Of a stretch of 64,000 nucleotides of DNA, positions 27,381 through 36,187 are shown piece after piece. The stretch spans positions 5,587,001 through 5,651,000 of the forward strand of contig NC_010162.1 of NCBI RefSeq assembly GCF_000067165.1, in the 5' to 3' direction. Position 1 is the stretch's first letter. Each line of letters opens with the position of its first letter. The notes beneath the pieces are model-generated. The model was not told the origin of the DNA, ran no database searches, and worked only from the letters and a program-made list of their open reading frames with translations. The translations under genes and the position numbers were made by a program. The DNA is from Sorangium cellulosum So ce56 (GTDB lineage: Bacteria > Myxococcota_A > Polyangia > Polyangiales > Polyangiaceae).

Positions 27381-30300
27381 CTAGGGTCGCGTGCCCGGCG
27401 CGCTCATGCCGCCGGATCGGCCGACGGCGTAGGCGATCCCGCTCTGCAGCGTCCCGCGGATCACGACGCGCGACATGTCGATGTCGAGCCGGAGGAGCGC
27501 CTGCGCGACCTCGCCGCGGATGCCCGTCAGCACCGCCTGGACCCCGAGCAGCCGGAGGGCGTTCGCCGCCTTGAGCAGGGCGTTCGCCACGCGTTGATCG
27601 ACCCCCTTGATCCCCGTGACATCGATGATGACGGTGCGGGTGCCGCTCCTCGTCGCGCCGTCGAGCAGGGTCTCGAGCACGTCGTGCGCGCGCTCCTCGT
27701 CCAGCGTGCCGATGAGCGGCATGACCATGACGTCGCTCGTGATGGGCACGAGCGGGGTCGACAGCTCGGAGATCTTCGCCCGCTGGAACCGGATCACCTC
27801 CTCTTGCAGCTCGGCCCGGGCCGCCTCGGCGCGCTCGCGCTCGCCGAGCTCGTGCAACAGGCGCACGTTGGCGTCCCGGAGCTCGGCGCTCTGCGCGGAG
27901 AGGCGCACGTTGGCCAGAGAGAGCTCCTCCGTCCGCTCCTTCACCTCCCGCTCCAGCCGCTCGTTGGCCTCACGGAGCTCGGCGCTCACCGCCGTGAGGT
28001 CCGCGTAGAGCAGCGCGTTCTCGACCGCCACCGCCGCCTGCGAGGACAGGAGCCGCAAGAGCTCGATGCGATCGGCGGTGAACGCGTGCTCCGCGAGGTG
28101 GTTCTCCAGGTACAAGACCCCGCTCAGCCGGCCCTGGTGCAGGAGCGGCAAGCCCAGGATCGATTTCGGCCGGCGCGCGATCACGTGCGGATCGCCGGCG
28201 AGGCGCGGGTCGTCGTCCGCGCGCCCGATCACGAGCGCCTCGCGCGAGCGGGCCACGTAATGCACGACCGAGCGGGCCAGATCGAGGCGCGCCTCCAGGG
28301 GCATCGAGAGGCCGAGGCTCACCGTGTCGGGGCCGACCGCGATCATCGCCTCGACCGTCAGCACCTCGCCGCGCACGAGGATGAGGAACCCCCGGCTCGC
28401 CCCGGCGCTCTTGATCACGCTGCGCAGGACCTGCTCGATCACCTTGTCGAGCACGATCGCGCTCGAGATGGCCTGGGCGGTGCTGAGGACCGTGGCGAGA
28501 TCGAAGCTCTCCCCCGCGACGAGGCCCTGGAGCGCGGTGCCGGTCGGCGAGAGCGGAAGAGGCTGGCCCAGGGTCGAGGGGTCCGCCGGCGCGAGCTCCT
28601 CGCGCAGCGCCTTGGCCTTCTCGGTCGCCCCCCAGCGCTCGTACAGGTAAACCGCCCTGCGCAGGAAGATGTGCGCGAACTCGACCCTGCCCTGGGCGAG
28701 CCAGAACCTGCCATAGAGCTCGTTGCCGAGCGCCTGGTTGTTGACGTAGTCGGCCTGGCGCGCGGCCTCGATGCCCCGCTCGTAGAGGTCCATCGCCTCG
28801 GCCCTCCGCCCCTCGACGCGGGCCTGCTCGGCGAGCAGGAGCAGGTGCTTGTGAAGCACGTTGTCCGGCCCGGCGTCGGCCCAGCGCTTCATCCGCCCGA
28901 GGAGCCGCAGCAGGTGCTCCTCGTGCTCCCGCCGCGCCGCGCCCTCGGCGCTCTCCCACGCGGCGATCCGCATGAGGCCCGCGTAGAACGTCGCCTCGGG
29001 CACCTTGGCGTGCGTCGGCAAGGCGCCCTCGATCACGGCGAGCTTCGGCATCAGATCGGCAAAGCTCGCCCTGTCGCCGAACAGGTAGGCATTCCGGATC
29101 TTCGCGTAAACCAGCCACCCCATGTGGTAGGGCGAGCCGCCGTGCTTCGCCGCGTAGGACGCCTCGTCGAACCCGTCGTCGTCGAAGCTGAGCCGGCCCC
29201 TCGTCAGCCCTTGCAGGCACCGCAGGGGCTGGATCACGCCCGCGAGGAGGATATCGATGATGTCATGGCTGCGGGCGCGCCGCAGGAACGCGAGGTGCGT
29301 CTCGGTGAGCTGCGAGAGCTCCGCGAGGTTCATCCCGTAGGTGAGCCGGTCCGAGCCGCTCTGGCTGATCATGTACCCCATGGCCGTCCAGTCGCCGGCC
29401 TGGAGCCCGAGGTCGTAGACCCGGTCGTAATACGGGTCTGCCTTCCGCAGGGGCTGCGTCCAGCTGTGCACGTCCGCGGAGAAGATGTGGTAGGTCTTGG
29501 CCCGGAGCACGAGGTTGTCGAGCTGGTCTGCGAGCTCGACGGCCATCTTGCCGAACCGGTACGCCGTCTCGTACTCGCCGAGCAGCGGCCCGACCACCAT
29601 GCCGTACGCGACGTATCCGAACGCGGACATATCGCTGTTCCCGTGCTGCAGCGAGAGCGTCACCATCTTCACGATGGCGAGGTTCGCGAGCGTCTGGTCG
29701 CTCGAGTTGTAGGCCCCGAAGAACAGGTTCACGAGCAGCTCCAGCGTCACGGGGTGCTCGGGGTTCGTCGTCCTCGGGGCGCGGGCGAGCTCCTCGATGC
29801 TGCGCGCGCCGAGGAGGACGGGCACCGCCCGGAGCTCCTGCTCGAGCAGCGCGGCGACCTCCTCCCGGGCCTCGGGGATCGGACAGCCGAGGAGCCGGAG
29901 GCCGGCCTTCTGGACCAGGGTCGCCTCGTGATTGCGCCACTGGAGCAGGTACTGGTTCGCCTGGACGAGGAGGACGGCGACCTTGTCCATGGCCGTCCGG
30001 GCGCGCGCGAGCGCCGCGGTACAGAGCCGCTCGGCCTCCTCGAAGGCGCCGCACAGCGACTCGACCTCGGCGCGCTCCCTGTGGAGCGCGAGGGCGAGCT
30101 CGTAGTGGTCGTCGAAGCCGCCGTGGGGCAGAAACCCGAGCCCCGCGCGGAGATAGCCGGCCGCCGCCTCGTAGGCGGTGGCGGCCTTGGCCCTCCTGCC
30201 GGCGGCGAGGTTCAGCTCCGCGGCCGTGGCCTGCTCCGCGGCCGAGGTCACGATGGGCGCCGCGATGTTGACGTGGTTCACGATGTCGAAGAGCGCCTCG

Positions 30301-32462
30301 TCCCGCGCGGCGCCCTCGCAGCTGGCGAGCATGAGCCGCGCGATCCTGAGGTGGACCTCGCGCTTGCGATCCTCGCTGATGAGCGAGTACGCCGCCTGCT
30401 GGACGCGATCGTGCAGGAAGCGGTAGGTGACGCGCCAGTCGACGCCGGTCTGCGCCTCGTCGTCGGTCGCGTGCGCGAGGCGGTAGTCGGCGTCCACGGG
30501 CGCGATAAGGCCCTCTTGCAGGATCTTCCACAGCGCGGCCACGGTCTCGTGCGCCGGCCGCTCGCTGATGACCGCGAGGGTGCGCAGGTCGAACTCGTGC
30601 CCGATGCAGGCCGCGAGGCGGAGGACGCGGACGAGCTCGGGCTCGAGCTCCTCGATCTTGCGCGCCATGAACTCGACGACGTTGTCGGTGACCGTGCGCC
30701 GCCGGATGCCGTCGAGATCCCACGTCCAGGCGCCCTTCTCGAAGCGGAGCAGGCCCTCCGCGTGGAGCGAGCCCAGGAACTGCCGCACGAAGAACGGGTT
30801 GCTCTGGGTCCTGTCGAACACCACGCGGGCGAGCGGCTCGACGTCCGCGCGGGCCGCGGAGAGCGCGTCCGAGAGCAGCGCGATCACGTCGGCGAGGGCG
30901 AGCGGCGTCAGCTTGAGCTCGCGGATCGGCGCGCCCGCCTTCTCGATCTCGTCGAGCGCGACGCGGAGCGGGTGAGCCGCGTAGACCTCGTTGTCGCGGA
31001 AGGCGCCGAGGAGGAGCAGGTGGCCGCGCTCTGGATCGGCGGCCAGGATCTGGAGCAGCTTGAGCGAGGCAGGGTCGGCCCACTGCAGGTCGTCCAGGAA
31101 GAGGACGAGGGGGTGCTCGGCGGTCGCGAAGACGCGGACGAACGCCTTGAAGATCGCGTGAAAGCGGCCCTGCGCCTCCGCCGGCGGCAGCTGCTGGACG
31201 GGGGGCTGCTGGCCGATGATCCACTCGAGCTCCGGGATGAGGTCGACGAGGAGCTGGCCGGCGCTCCCGACCGCGCGGCCGAGCGCCGCGCTCCAGCGCG
31301 CGAGCTGCTCCGGTCGCTCGGTGAGGATGTGCCGGAGGAGCTCCCGGAAGGCGCGCGCGAGCGAGGCGTACGGCGCCCCGCGGTTCAGCTGCTCGAACTT
31401 GCCCGCGGTGAAGTAGCCGCCTCGCTGGGCGATGGCCCTGTGCATCTCGTTCACCAGGGCCGACTTGCCCATGCCCGAGTACCCCGACACGAGCAGGAGC
31501 TCGCCCTCCCCGCCGGCGGCGCGCTCGAAGGCGGCGAGCAGCGCGCGCTCCTCCTCGGCGCGGCCGTAGAGCTTCTGCGGGATGCGCAGCGTATCGGGGA
31601 TGTCGCGCAGGCCGAGCGCGAAGGGCGCCACCGCGCCGGAGGTCGAGAGCTGGCGGAGGCATGCGTCGAGATCGGCGAAGAGCCCGAAGGCGCTCTGGTA
31701 CCGGTCCTCCGCGTTCTTCTCGAGGAGCTTCATCACGATCCGGGACACCGCGTCGGGCACGCCCGGGACTTGCTCGGGCGGCGGCACCGGCGTCCGCGCG
31801 ATGTGGCCATGGATGAGATCGAGCGGGTCGCTGCCGGTGAACGGCAGGACGCCGGTGAGCATCTGATAGAGGGTCACGCCGAACGAGTAGAGGTCGGTGC
31901 GGCGGTCGATCACGCGGTTCATCCGGCCGGTCTGCTCCGGCGACATGTACGCGAGCGTCCCCTCGAGCGCCTCGGGGCTTATCGCCTGCTGCGTCTCCTG
32001 CGGGAGGAGCGTCGCGATGCCGAAGCCGGCGAAATGGACCTCCAGCGTGTCCGGGTCGACGAGGAGGTTGTGCGGCTTGATGTCCTTGTGAATCACCTTG
32101 CGGCGGTGGAACTCGTCGAGGACCCGGGCCGCCGAGCGGGCGATCGTCAACGCCGCCTTGAGCTCCAGCCGGCCGGCGCGCAGGATGTCGTGGAGCGTCG
32201 TCCTGCTCGGCCGCTCGAGCACGAGCGCGAGGCCGTTCCTGTGCTTCTCGAGCCCGTAGGCCTTGACGACGCCCTCGACGTCGAGCGCGCAGAGCACGTT
32301 GTACTCGTGCCGGAGCGCCGCGAGCTCGCGCGCGCTCGGGAACTCGCTCTTCAGGACCTTGAAGACAGCAGGCTTGCGCTCGTCACCCCAGGTCCCTTCG
32401 AACACCTCGATGCTCGAGTCGACGTAGATCGGCTGGCTCACGGAACAGGTCGCGGAGAGCAT
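27381..32462 (-). CDS. Giant kinase-like/AAA-type ATPase/GAF/STAS signalling protein with GFG in place of DFG
   Basis: The protein has 1693 residues. The ATG at 32462 has GAGGTGAG directly upstream. Residues about 10-275 form a Ser/Thr kinase fold: Lys35 in VFKVLK, catalytic loop HKDIKPHN (Asp127, Asn132) and AYMSPEQ. The Mg-binding DFG reads GFG (Gly146), so phosphotransfer may be weak or absent. Residues about 300-600 are an AAA/STAND-type ATPase with Walker A GYSGMGKSAL and Walker B LVLFLDDLQWAD. A long helical, TPR-like middle follows. A GAF domain starts near residue 1300 (STAQAISSAIVLDKVIEQVL) and a coiled coil (RLEREVKERTEELSLANVRL) leads to a C-terminal STAS domain (IIDVTGIKGVDQRVANALL, then LTGIRGEVAQALLRLDIDM). 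This kinase-ATPase-GAF layout is common in myxobacteria and cyanobacteria, usually with a histidine-kinase end; here STAS replaces it. Confidence 0.9.
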   Translation of the reverse strand: MLSATCSVSQPIYVDSSIEVFEGTWGDERKPAVFKVLKSEFPSARELAALRHEYNVLCALDVEGVVKAYGLEKHRNGLALVLERPSRTTLHDILRAGRLELKAALTIARSAARVLDEFHRRKVIHKDIKPHNLLVDPDTLEVHFAGFGIATLLPQETQQAISPEALEGTLAYMSPEQTGRMNRVIDRRTDLYSFGVTLYQMLTGVLPFTGSDPLDLIHGHIARTPVPPPEQVPGVPDAVSRIVMKLLEKNAEDRYQSAFGLFADLDACLRQLSTSGAVAPFALGLRDIPDTLRIPQKLYGRAEEERALLAAFERAAGGEGELLLVSGYSGMGKSALVNEMHRAIAQRGGYFTAGKFEQLNRGAPYASLARAFRELLRHILTERPEQLARWSAALGRAVGSAGQLLVDLIPELEWIIGQQPPVQQLPPAEAQGRFHAIFKAFVRVFATAEHPLVLFLDDLQWADPASLKLLQILAADPERGHLLLLGAFRDNEVYAAHPLRVALDEIEKAGAPIRELKLTPLALADVIALLSDALSAARADVEPLARVVFDRTQSNPFFVRQFLGSLHAEGLLRFEKGAWTWDLDGIRRRTVTDNVVEFMARKIEELEPELVRVLRLAACIGHEFDLRTLAVISERPAHETVAALWKILQEGLIAPVDADYRLAHATDDEAQTGVDWRVTYRFLHDRVQQAAYSLISEDRKREVHLRIARLMLASCEGAARDEALFDIVNHVNIAAPIVTSAAEQATAAELNLAAGRRAKAATAYEAAAGYLRAGLGFLPHGGFDDHYELALALHRERAEVESLCGAFEEAERLCTAALARARTAMDKVAVLLVQANQYLLQWRNHEATLVQKAGLRLLGCPIPEAREEVAALLEQELRAVPVLLGARSIEELARAPRTTNPEHPVTLELLVNLFFGAYNSSDQTLANLAIVKMVTLSLQHGNSDMSAFGYVAYGMVVGPLLGEYETAYRFGKMAVELADQLDNLVLRAKTYHIFSADVHSWTQPLRKADPYYDRVYDLGLQAGDWTAMGYMISQSGSDRLTYGMNLAELSQLTETHLAFLRRARSHDIIDILLAGVIQPLRCLQGLTRGRLSFDDDGFDEASYAAKHGGSPYHMGWLVYAKIRNAYLFGDRASFADLMPKLAVIEGALPTHAKVPEATFYAGLMRIAAWESAEGAARREHEEHLLRLLGRMKRWADAGPDNVLHKHLLLLAEQARVEGRRAEAMDLYERGIEAARQADYVNNQALGNELYGRFWLAQGRVEFAHIFLRRAVYLYERWGATEKAKALREELAPADPSTLGQPLPLSPTGTALQGLVAGESFDLATVLSTAQAISSAIVLDKVIEQVLRSVIKSAGASRGFLILVRGEVLTVEAMIAVGPDTVSLGLSMPLEARLDLARSVVHYVARSREALVIGRADDDPRLAGDPHVIARRPKSILGLPLLHQGRLSGVLYLENHLAEHAFTADRIELLRLLSSQAAVAVENALLYADLTAVSAELREANERLEREVKERTEELSLANVRLSAQSAELRDANVRLLHELGERERAEAARAELQEEVIRFQRAKISELSTPLVPITSDVMVMPLIGTLDEERAHDVLETLLDGATRSGTRTVIIDVTGIKGVDQRVANALLKAANALRLLGVQAVLTGIRGEVAQALLRLDIDMSRVVIRGTLQSGIAYAVGRSGGMSAPGTRP

Positions 32463-32797
32463 CTCACCTCGCCGGGGCGCTCGGCCGGACCGCCGTCGCT
32501 GCTCGCGTCGAGCAGGCAGGACGGACGGTGTTCTCGCACAAGCGCACCATGGGCGGATTATGTCTAGATCGCTGCCCCAGAGTCACCACCGAAATCGGAA
32601 CATCGATTCGTCCGCGGTGATATTTTTCAGCATTTGTGCGCTAGACATCCAACTCGGACGGAGTCGGCGTTCGCGCCCGTCAACGAGCTCGGCAGTGCCG
32701 GCGCTGGCGCGGCGCTTCATGCGATGTGGGCTGGCTCTCGGAGGGATGGAGGAGGTCGATCACGCGGCGCGCCGGGAGGGCGCGTCACAGGCGCAGG
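32463..32797. other. 335-base spacer upstream of the giant kinase-like gene
   Basis: The stretch 32600-32660 is clearly more AT-rich than its surroundings and is a plausible promoter zone for the minus-strand gene starting at 32462. No -10/-35 pair is certain. No gene was recognised. Confidence 0.4.
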
Positions 32798-34024
32798 TCA
32801 TTGCGGCACCTCGACGGTGGGACAACCGAACTCGACACGGACGCTCTCCGCCCCCATGGACTTCACCTGCTCACACGTGGCGCCCTTGATCACGATGGTG
32901 GGCGGGGTCGTCGAATCGTCGTAGTCCCAGCCGTCGTCGCCCGGCTTCGGCAGCACCTCATCGTCGATGAAGACGTTCACCTTCGCGCGGTCCGGCGGCT
33001 CGGTCTCCAGAGAGAGCGCGCAGGTCCTCACGAGATCCCTCGTGATGCCGGTCAGCGTATCGCCGAGGCTCGCCGCGTCCACCACCTCGAAATAACGGGG
33101 CGAGGTCTCGGACGTGGCCGTGTCGCCCTCGACGGCGAGCTGGTCCAGCACATGGGCGTAGGCCGTCGCGCCGGGGATGCCGACGACGAAGGTCTTGATG
33201 CCGGCCGCGCGCAGGTCCTTCACCCGCTGCACCGTGCGCACGTCGTCCAGGCACACGTCCGTCAAGCCGGCGACGCAGCAGTTCGGCACGCCCGAAGGGC
33301 AGTCCCCATCCATGTTCGTGGTGCAGGTCGCGGCCTCGCAGGTCATGGCCGGATCCTGGTTGCAGTTGGGACCGCCGTCGGTCGCCAGGAGGACGTACTT
33401 GTCGCCTTCGAGGGCGCCGCCAGCTCCCACGGTGAGGTACCCGAGGGCGCGCGCGAGGGCGTCCGCGGTCGGCGTCGCGCCGCCGGGGTCCGTGCCATCC
33501 AGGAGGGTCTTGATGGCGGGGACGGAGGTCGCGCCCGGCGCAACGGCCACGCTCAGGTCCTCCCCCGCCGGCATGCCGCAGTGCTCGTCGGAGGGAAAGA
33601 GCTGAAGCCCGACGGACATCCTGTCCCGGATGACGTCGAGCGCGGTGCCGAGGGCGCCCTTCATCATCGTCCAGCGGTCGCTCCCTTCCCAGTCCTTGGT
33701 CATGCTGTCGGAGCGATCGAGCACGATCACGAGGTGAACCTGCCGCGGCTGAGCTTCGACCTGCTGGCCGCCGCAGTCGCCGCCGCCCTCCCCCCCGCCC
33801 GAGCTGGCGCCCGGCCCGGACGCGATGAAGCCGCCTCCGAGGGAGGGCTCCCCGCCCGTTCCACCGAAGTCCGTTCCGCCGGCGCCGCCGTTTCCGGAGC
33901 CGCCGCTGCCCGCGCCCGTTCCGCGATCCGATACCGAGCATCCCGGCGCGAGCGCCCAGCCGAGGCACCAGAGCGATGCCAGGAACAAGGAGCGGGCGTG
34001 GTTCCCGCGGTTCTTGCCGATCAT
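32798..34024 (-). CDS. VWA-domain lipoprotein
   Basis: The protein has 408 residues. ATG 34024 is chosen because AGGAG lies seven bases upstream; ATG 34030 is too close to it. The signal ends WALAPGC, a lipobox, followed by a Gly/Ser-rich linker of about 60 residues. The von Willebrand A domain starts QVHLVIVLDRSDSM with the MIDAS DxSxS motif, the Thr in DPGGATPTADA and the Asp in VLLATDGGP, so metal binding looks intact. An inserted Cys-rich loop (CNQDP to CCVAGLTDVC) holds about six cysteines that could form disulphides. It lies 54 bases downstream of the knottin-repeat lipoprotein on the same strand, which suggests a cotranscribed surface pair. The ligand is unknown. Confidence 0.88.
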   Translation of the reverse strand: MIGKNRGNHARSLFLASLWCLGWALAPGCSVSDRGTGAGSGGSGNGGAGGTDFGGTGGEPSLGGGFIASGPGASSGGGEGGGDCGGQQVEAQPRQVHLVIVLDRSDSMTKDWEGSDRWTMMKGALGTALDVIRDRMSVGLQLFPSDEHCGMPAGEDLSVAVAPGATSVPAIKTLLDGTDPGGATPTADALARALGYLTVGAGGALEGDKYVLLATDGGPNCNQDPAMTCEAATCTTNMDGDCPSGVPNCCVAGLTDVCLDDVRTVQRVKDLRAAGIKTFVVGIPGATAYAHVLDQLAVEGDTATSETSPRYFEVVDAASLGDTLTGITRDLVRTCALSLETEPPDRAKVNVFIDDEVLPKPGDDGWDYDDSTTPPTIVIKGATCEQVKSMGAESVRVEFGCPTVEVPQ

Positions 34025-34078
34025 AGCCATTCTCCTCGACACGCGTGAATCGACACGAGTCAACGCCAGCGCGCGGCG

Positions 34079-35803
34079 TCAGCCCGGAGGAATGCGGCAG
34101 ATGCCGTTGTAACACTGCACGGTTCCGGCGTTGCAGCAGTCGGACGTGGCGCCGCAGAGCTGCCCGTACTCGGCGCATCGCGGCGGGGTGCCGCCCGCCC
34201 CGTCCGAGCCACCGCCGCCGCCTGCGCCGCCTGCGCCGCCTGCGCCGCCCGTTCCGCCGGTCGCGCTCGAGCTCCCGGTCGCGCCTGACGGGGAGTCTGT
34301 CGTGCACGTGCCCGACAGGGAGCCCGGCTCGTACTCGCACGTCGTTCCGACGCAGCAGTCGCCGTTGTTCGTGCAGGGTCCGCCCGCCGTGACACACTGG
34401 GGCGTCGTCCCTCCGGGCGTGTCGTAACACTGGAGCTTGCCAGTTTCGCTATTCCGCACGCAGGGAGCGCCGTCGCAGCAGTCGTCGGCGGAGGCGCAGT
34501 CCTCGCCTGCCTGACGGCAGGCCGTGAGCGCGTTGCACCGAGGCACGCCGAGGGCGTCGAGGCGGCAGTTGCTGGCGTTCCCCAGGTAGTTACAGCAGTT
34601 GTTGGGAGCGCTGGTGGAGGTATCCGAGCAATAGCTGTCCTTGAAGTGACAGACGCCGCCCTGGGGCGTGCAGCCGTTCGGGTTGCGGCAGCGGCCGATC
34701 TGCCCGTCCGGATCCCCCGACTTGTCGCAGACGACATTGCCCGCGCCCGGCAGAGCGGCCGTGGGATCGCCGCCGCAGCAGTCCTCGTTGCGCTGGCACA
34801 GGGCGCCGTTCACGCGGCAGCCGCTCGGCGGCTGGCAGACGGCGATCCCGGTCGGGCCGTACGGCGCGCACACGCGGCTGCAGCAGAAGCCGCAGCTGTC
34901 GCAGACCGCGCCGTCGATGCCGCCGCTGTTGCAGCGGCTCGCCGTCGACGGCTCCGCGCCGCAGTACCCCGCGGGGTCGGATGCGTTCCGCTTCACGCAT
35001 ACGCCGGTACAGCAGTCGCTGTCGCCCTTGCAGACGTCGTTGCGCTGAACACAGAACGAGGAGTAGAGGACGCAGCGGTTGTCTCGCCCGCACAGCTGCG
35101 AGCAACACTGGCTGTCCTCGGTGCACGGGTTGCCGCCCGTCTGGCATGCCGTGGCGCCGTTGACGTCGCTGCACGTCCCGCCGGCGCACATGCCGCTGCA
35201 GCACGCGGCGCCGCCTGCCGTGCAGTCGGATCCGTCGGGGAGGCAGGCGGTCGCGCTGCACCTGCCCGAAGCGCAGTTGAGGCTACAGCACTCCGAGGAT
35301 TCCTCGCAAGCGGCGCCTGTCCCGAGGCAGACGCTGAGCGGCGACGCGCAGGTGCTCGTCGCGCTGTCGCAGATGCCGGAACAGCAATCTCCGGAGCGCG
35401 CGCACGTGGACCCGAAAGGCGCACAGGTCGGCACCTCGACCCCCGTGTCAGGGCCGCCCGCGCCGCCGACGCCGTCCGTACCGCCGGCGCCCGTACCGCT
35501 GGCGAGCGCGCCGCCCGCGCCGCCCGCGCCGCCGGTGCCTGCGCCACCAACGCCCGTGCCCGCGCCCGCGCCGCCTTCTCCGGCGCTGGCCGTCCCGCCG
35601 CCGCCCGTTCCAGTCGCCCCGCCGCCGCCAGCGTTGGCCCCTCCGGAGCCACCGGCCGAGGAGCTGCCCCCGGCCGCGCCGCTGGAGGGCCCTGACGTGG
35701 TGGCGACACCACCTTCGCCTCCCGAGCCGGTGCCCTCGGACGAGCCGCAGGCGCCAGAGAGCCATACGATGCCGACAGCCGCGAAGATTCGAGATACACG
35801 CAT
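34079..35803 (-). CDS. Lipoprotein with tandem knottin-like cysteine repeats
   Basis: The protein has 574 residues. The ATG at 35803 has GAGGAAAG upstream, and the signal ends WLSGAC, a lipobox. A Gly/Ala/Ser-rich linker of about 110 residues is followed by roughly ten cysteine modules with the spacing C-x(5,7)-C-x(4,6)-CC-x(3,5)-C-x(4,8)-C, for example CAPFGSTCARSGDCCSGIC and CLGTGAACEESSECCSLNC. The C-C-CC-C-C order is that of inhibitor cystine knots. Near the C-terminus a Gly/Ala spacer precedes one last module (CAEYGQLCGATSDCCNAG). No enzyme motif is present. It could be a surface adhesin, a scaffold or a toxin-like array. It is cotranscribed with the VWA lipoprotein downstream. Confidence 0.82.
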   Translation of the reverse strand: MRVSRIFAAVGIVWLSGACGSSEGTGSGGEGGVATTSGPSSGAAGGSSSAGGSGGANAGGGGATGTGGGGTASAGEGGAGAGTGVGGAGTGGAGGAGGALASGTGAGGTDGVGGAGGPDTGVEVPTCAPFGSTCARSGDCCSGICDSATSTCASPLSVCLGTGAACEESSECCSLNCASGRCSATACLPDGSDCTAGGAACCSGMCAGGTCSDVNGATACQTGGNPCTEDSQCCSQLCGRDNRCVLYSSFCVQRNDVCKGDSDCCTGVCVKRNASDPAGYCGAEPSTASRCNSGGIDGAVCDSCGFCCSRVCAPYGPTGIAVCQPPSGCRVNGALCQRNEDCCGGDPTAALPGAGNVVCDKSGDPDGQIGRCRNPNGCTPQGGVCHFKDSYCSDTSTSAPNNCCNYLGNASNCRLDALGVPRCNALTACRQAGEDCASADDCCDGAPCVRNSETGKLQCYDTPGGTTPQCVTAGGPCTNNGDCCVGTTCEYEPGSLSGTCTTDSPSGATGSSSATGGTGGAGGAGGAGGGGGSDGAGGTPPRCAEYGQLCGATSDCCNAGTVQCYNGICRIPPG

Positions 35804-36187
35804 GCACTTTCCTCGCTTGATCGCTCGCCGCAACCGACGCAGTCGGAGAAAGGATACATTCGCGCAACTCCAGCGTGTCCGTATGGCTTTTGTTTCAGGG
35901 CATGCCCCTCCCCCTCTATTTTTGTCGGAGGTGGTGAGCGTCGTGAGCGCTGCGCGCACCTGTGCGCGCAGCGCAGAGCTCGCGCTCGCCTGCCCGTGAT
36001 GGCGCTGACCAGAACGGTCAGCGAGACCGCAATCCGCGCTTTGGTGAGGTTCGTCGCAAAGACCCCTCGACGGAGGAAGCGACGCTGTACGCTGTACGGT
36101 CCTCGAGAGGAGAGGACATGCAGGCTGTCTGGAGAGGCACGTTCATGGGGCGGCCCGGCGGCGCCCGTCCGCTCCCTTCTCCCCCGC
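35804..36187. other. 384-base spacer between NrtD-like and knottin-repeat genes
   Basis: It contains the strong hairpin listed separately, an AT-rich patch around 35875-35925 that may be the promoter of the knottin-repeat gene, and no recognised coding sequence. Confidence 0.45.
35947..35974 (-). terminator. Perfect 13-bp stem with 2-base loop downstream of the Nrt-like operon
   Basis: The arms GCGCTGCGCGCAC (35947-35959) and GTGCGCGCAGCGC (35962-35974) pair perfectly. It lies about 215 bases after the stop of the last Nrt-like gene on the minus strand. No U-tract follows, so an intrinsic terminator is only one possibility; an mRNA-stabilising hairpin is another. Confidence 0.35.

Noticed and set aside
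27594..32567. A 1657-codon open frame on the plus strand
   Set aside because: It is the antisense shadow of the giant kinase-like gene: composition is Arg/Glu/Leu/Val-rich without domains, a usual effect of high GC3.
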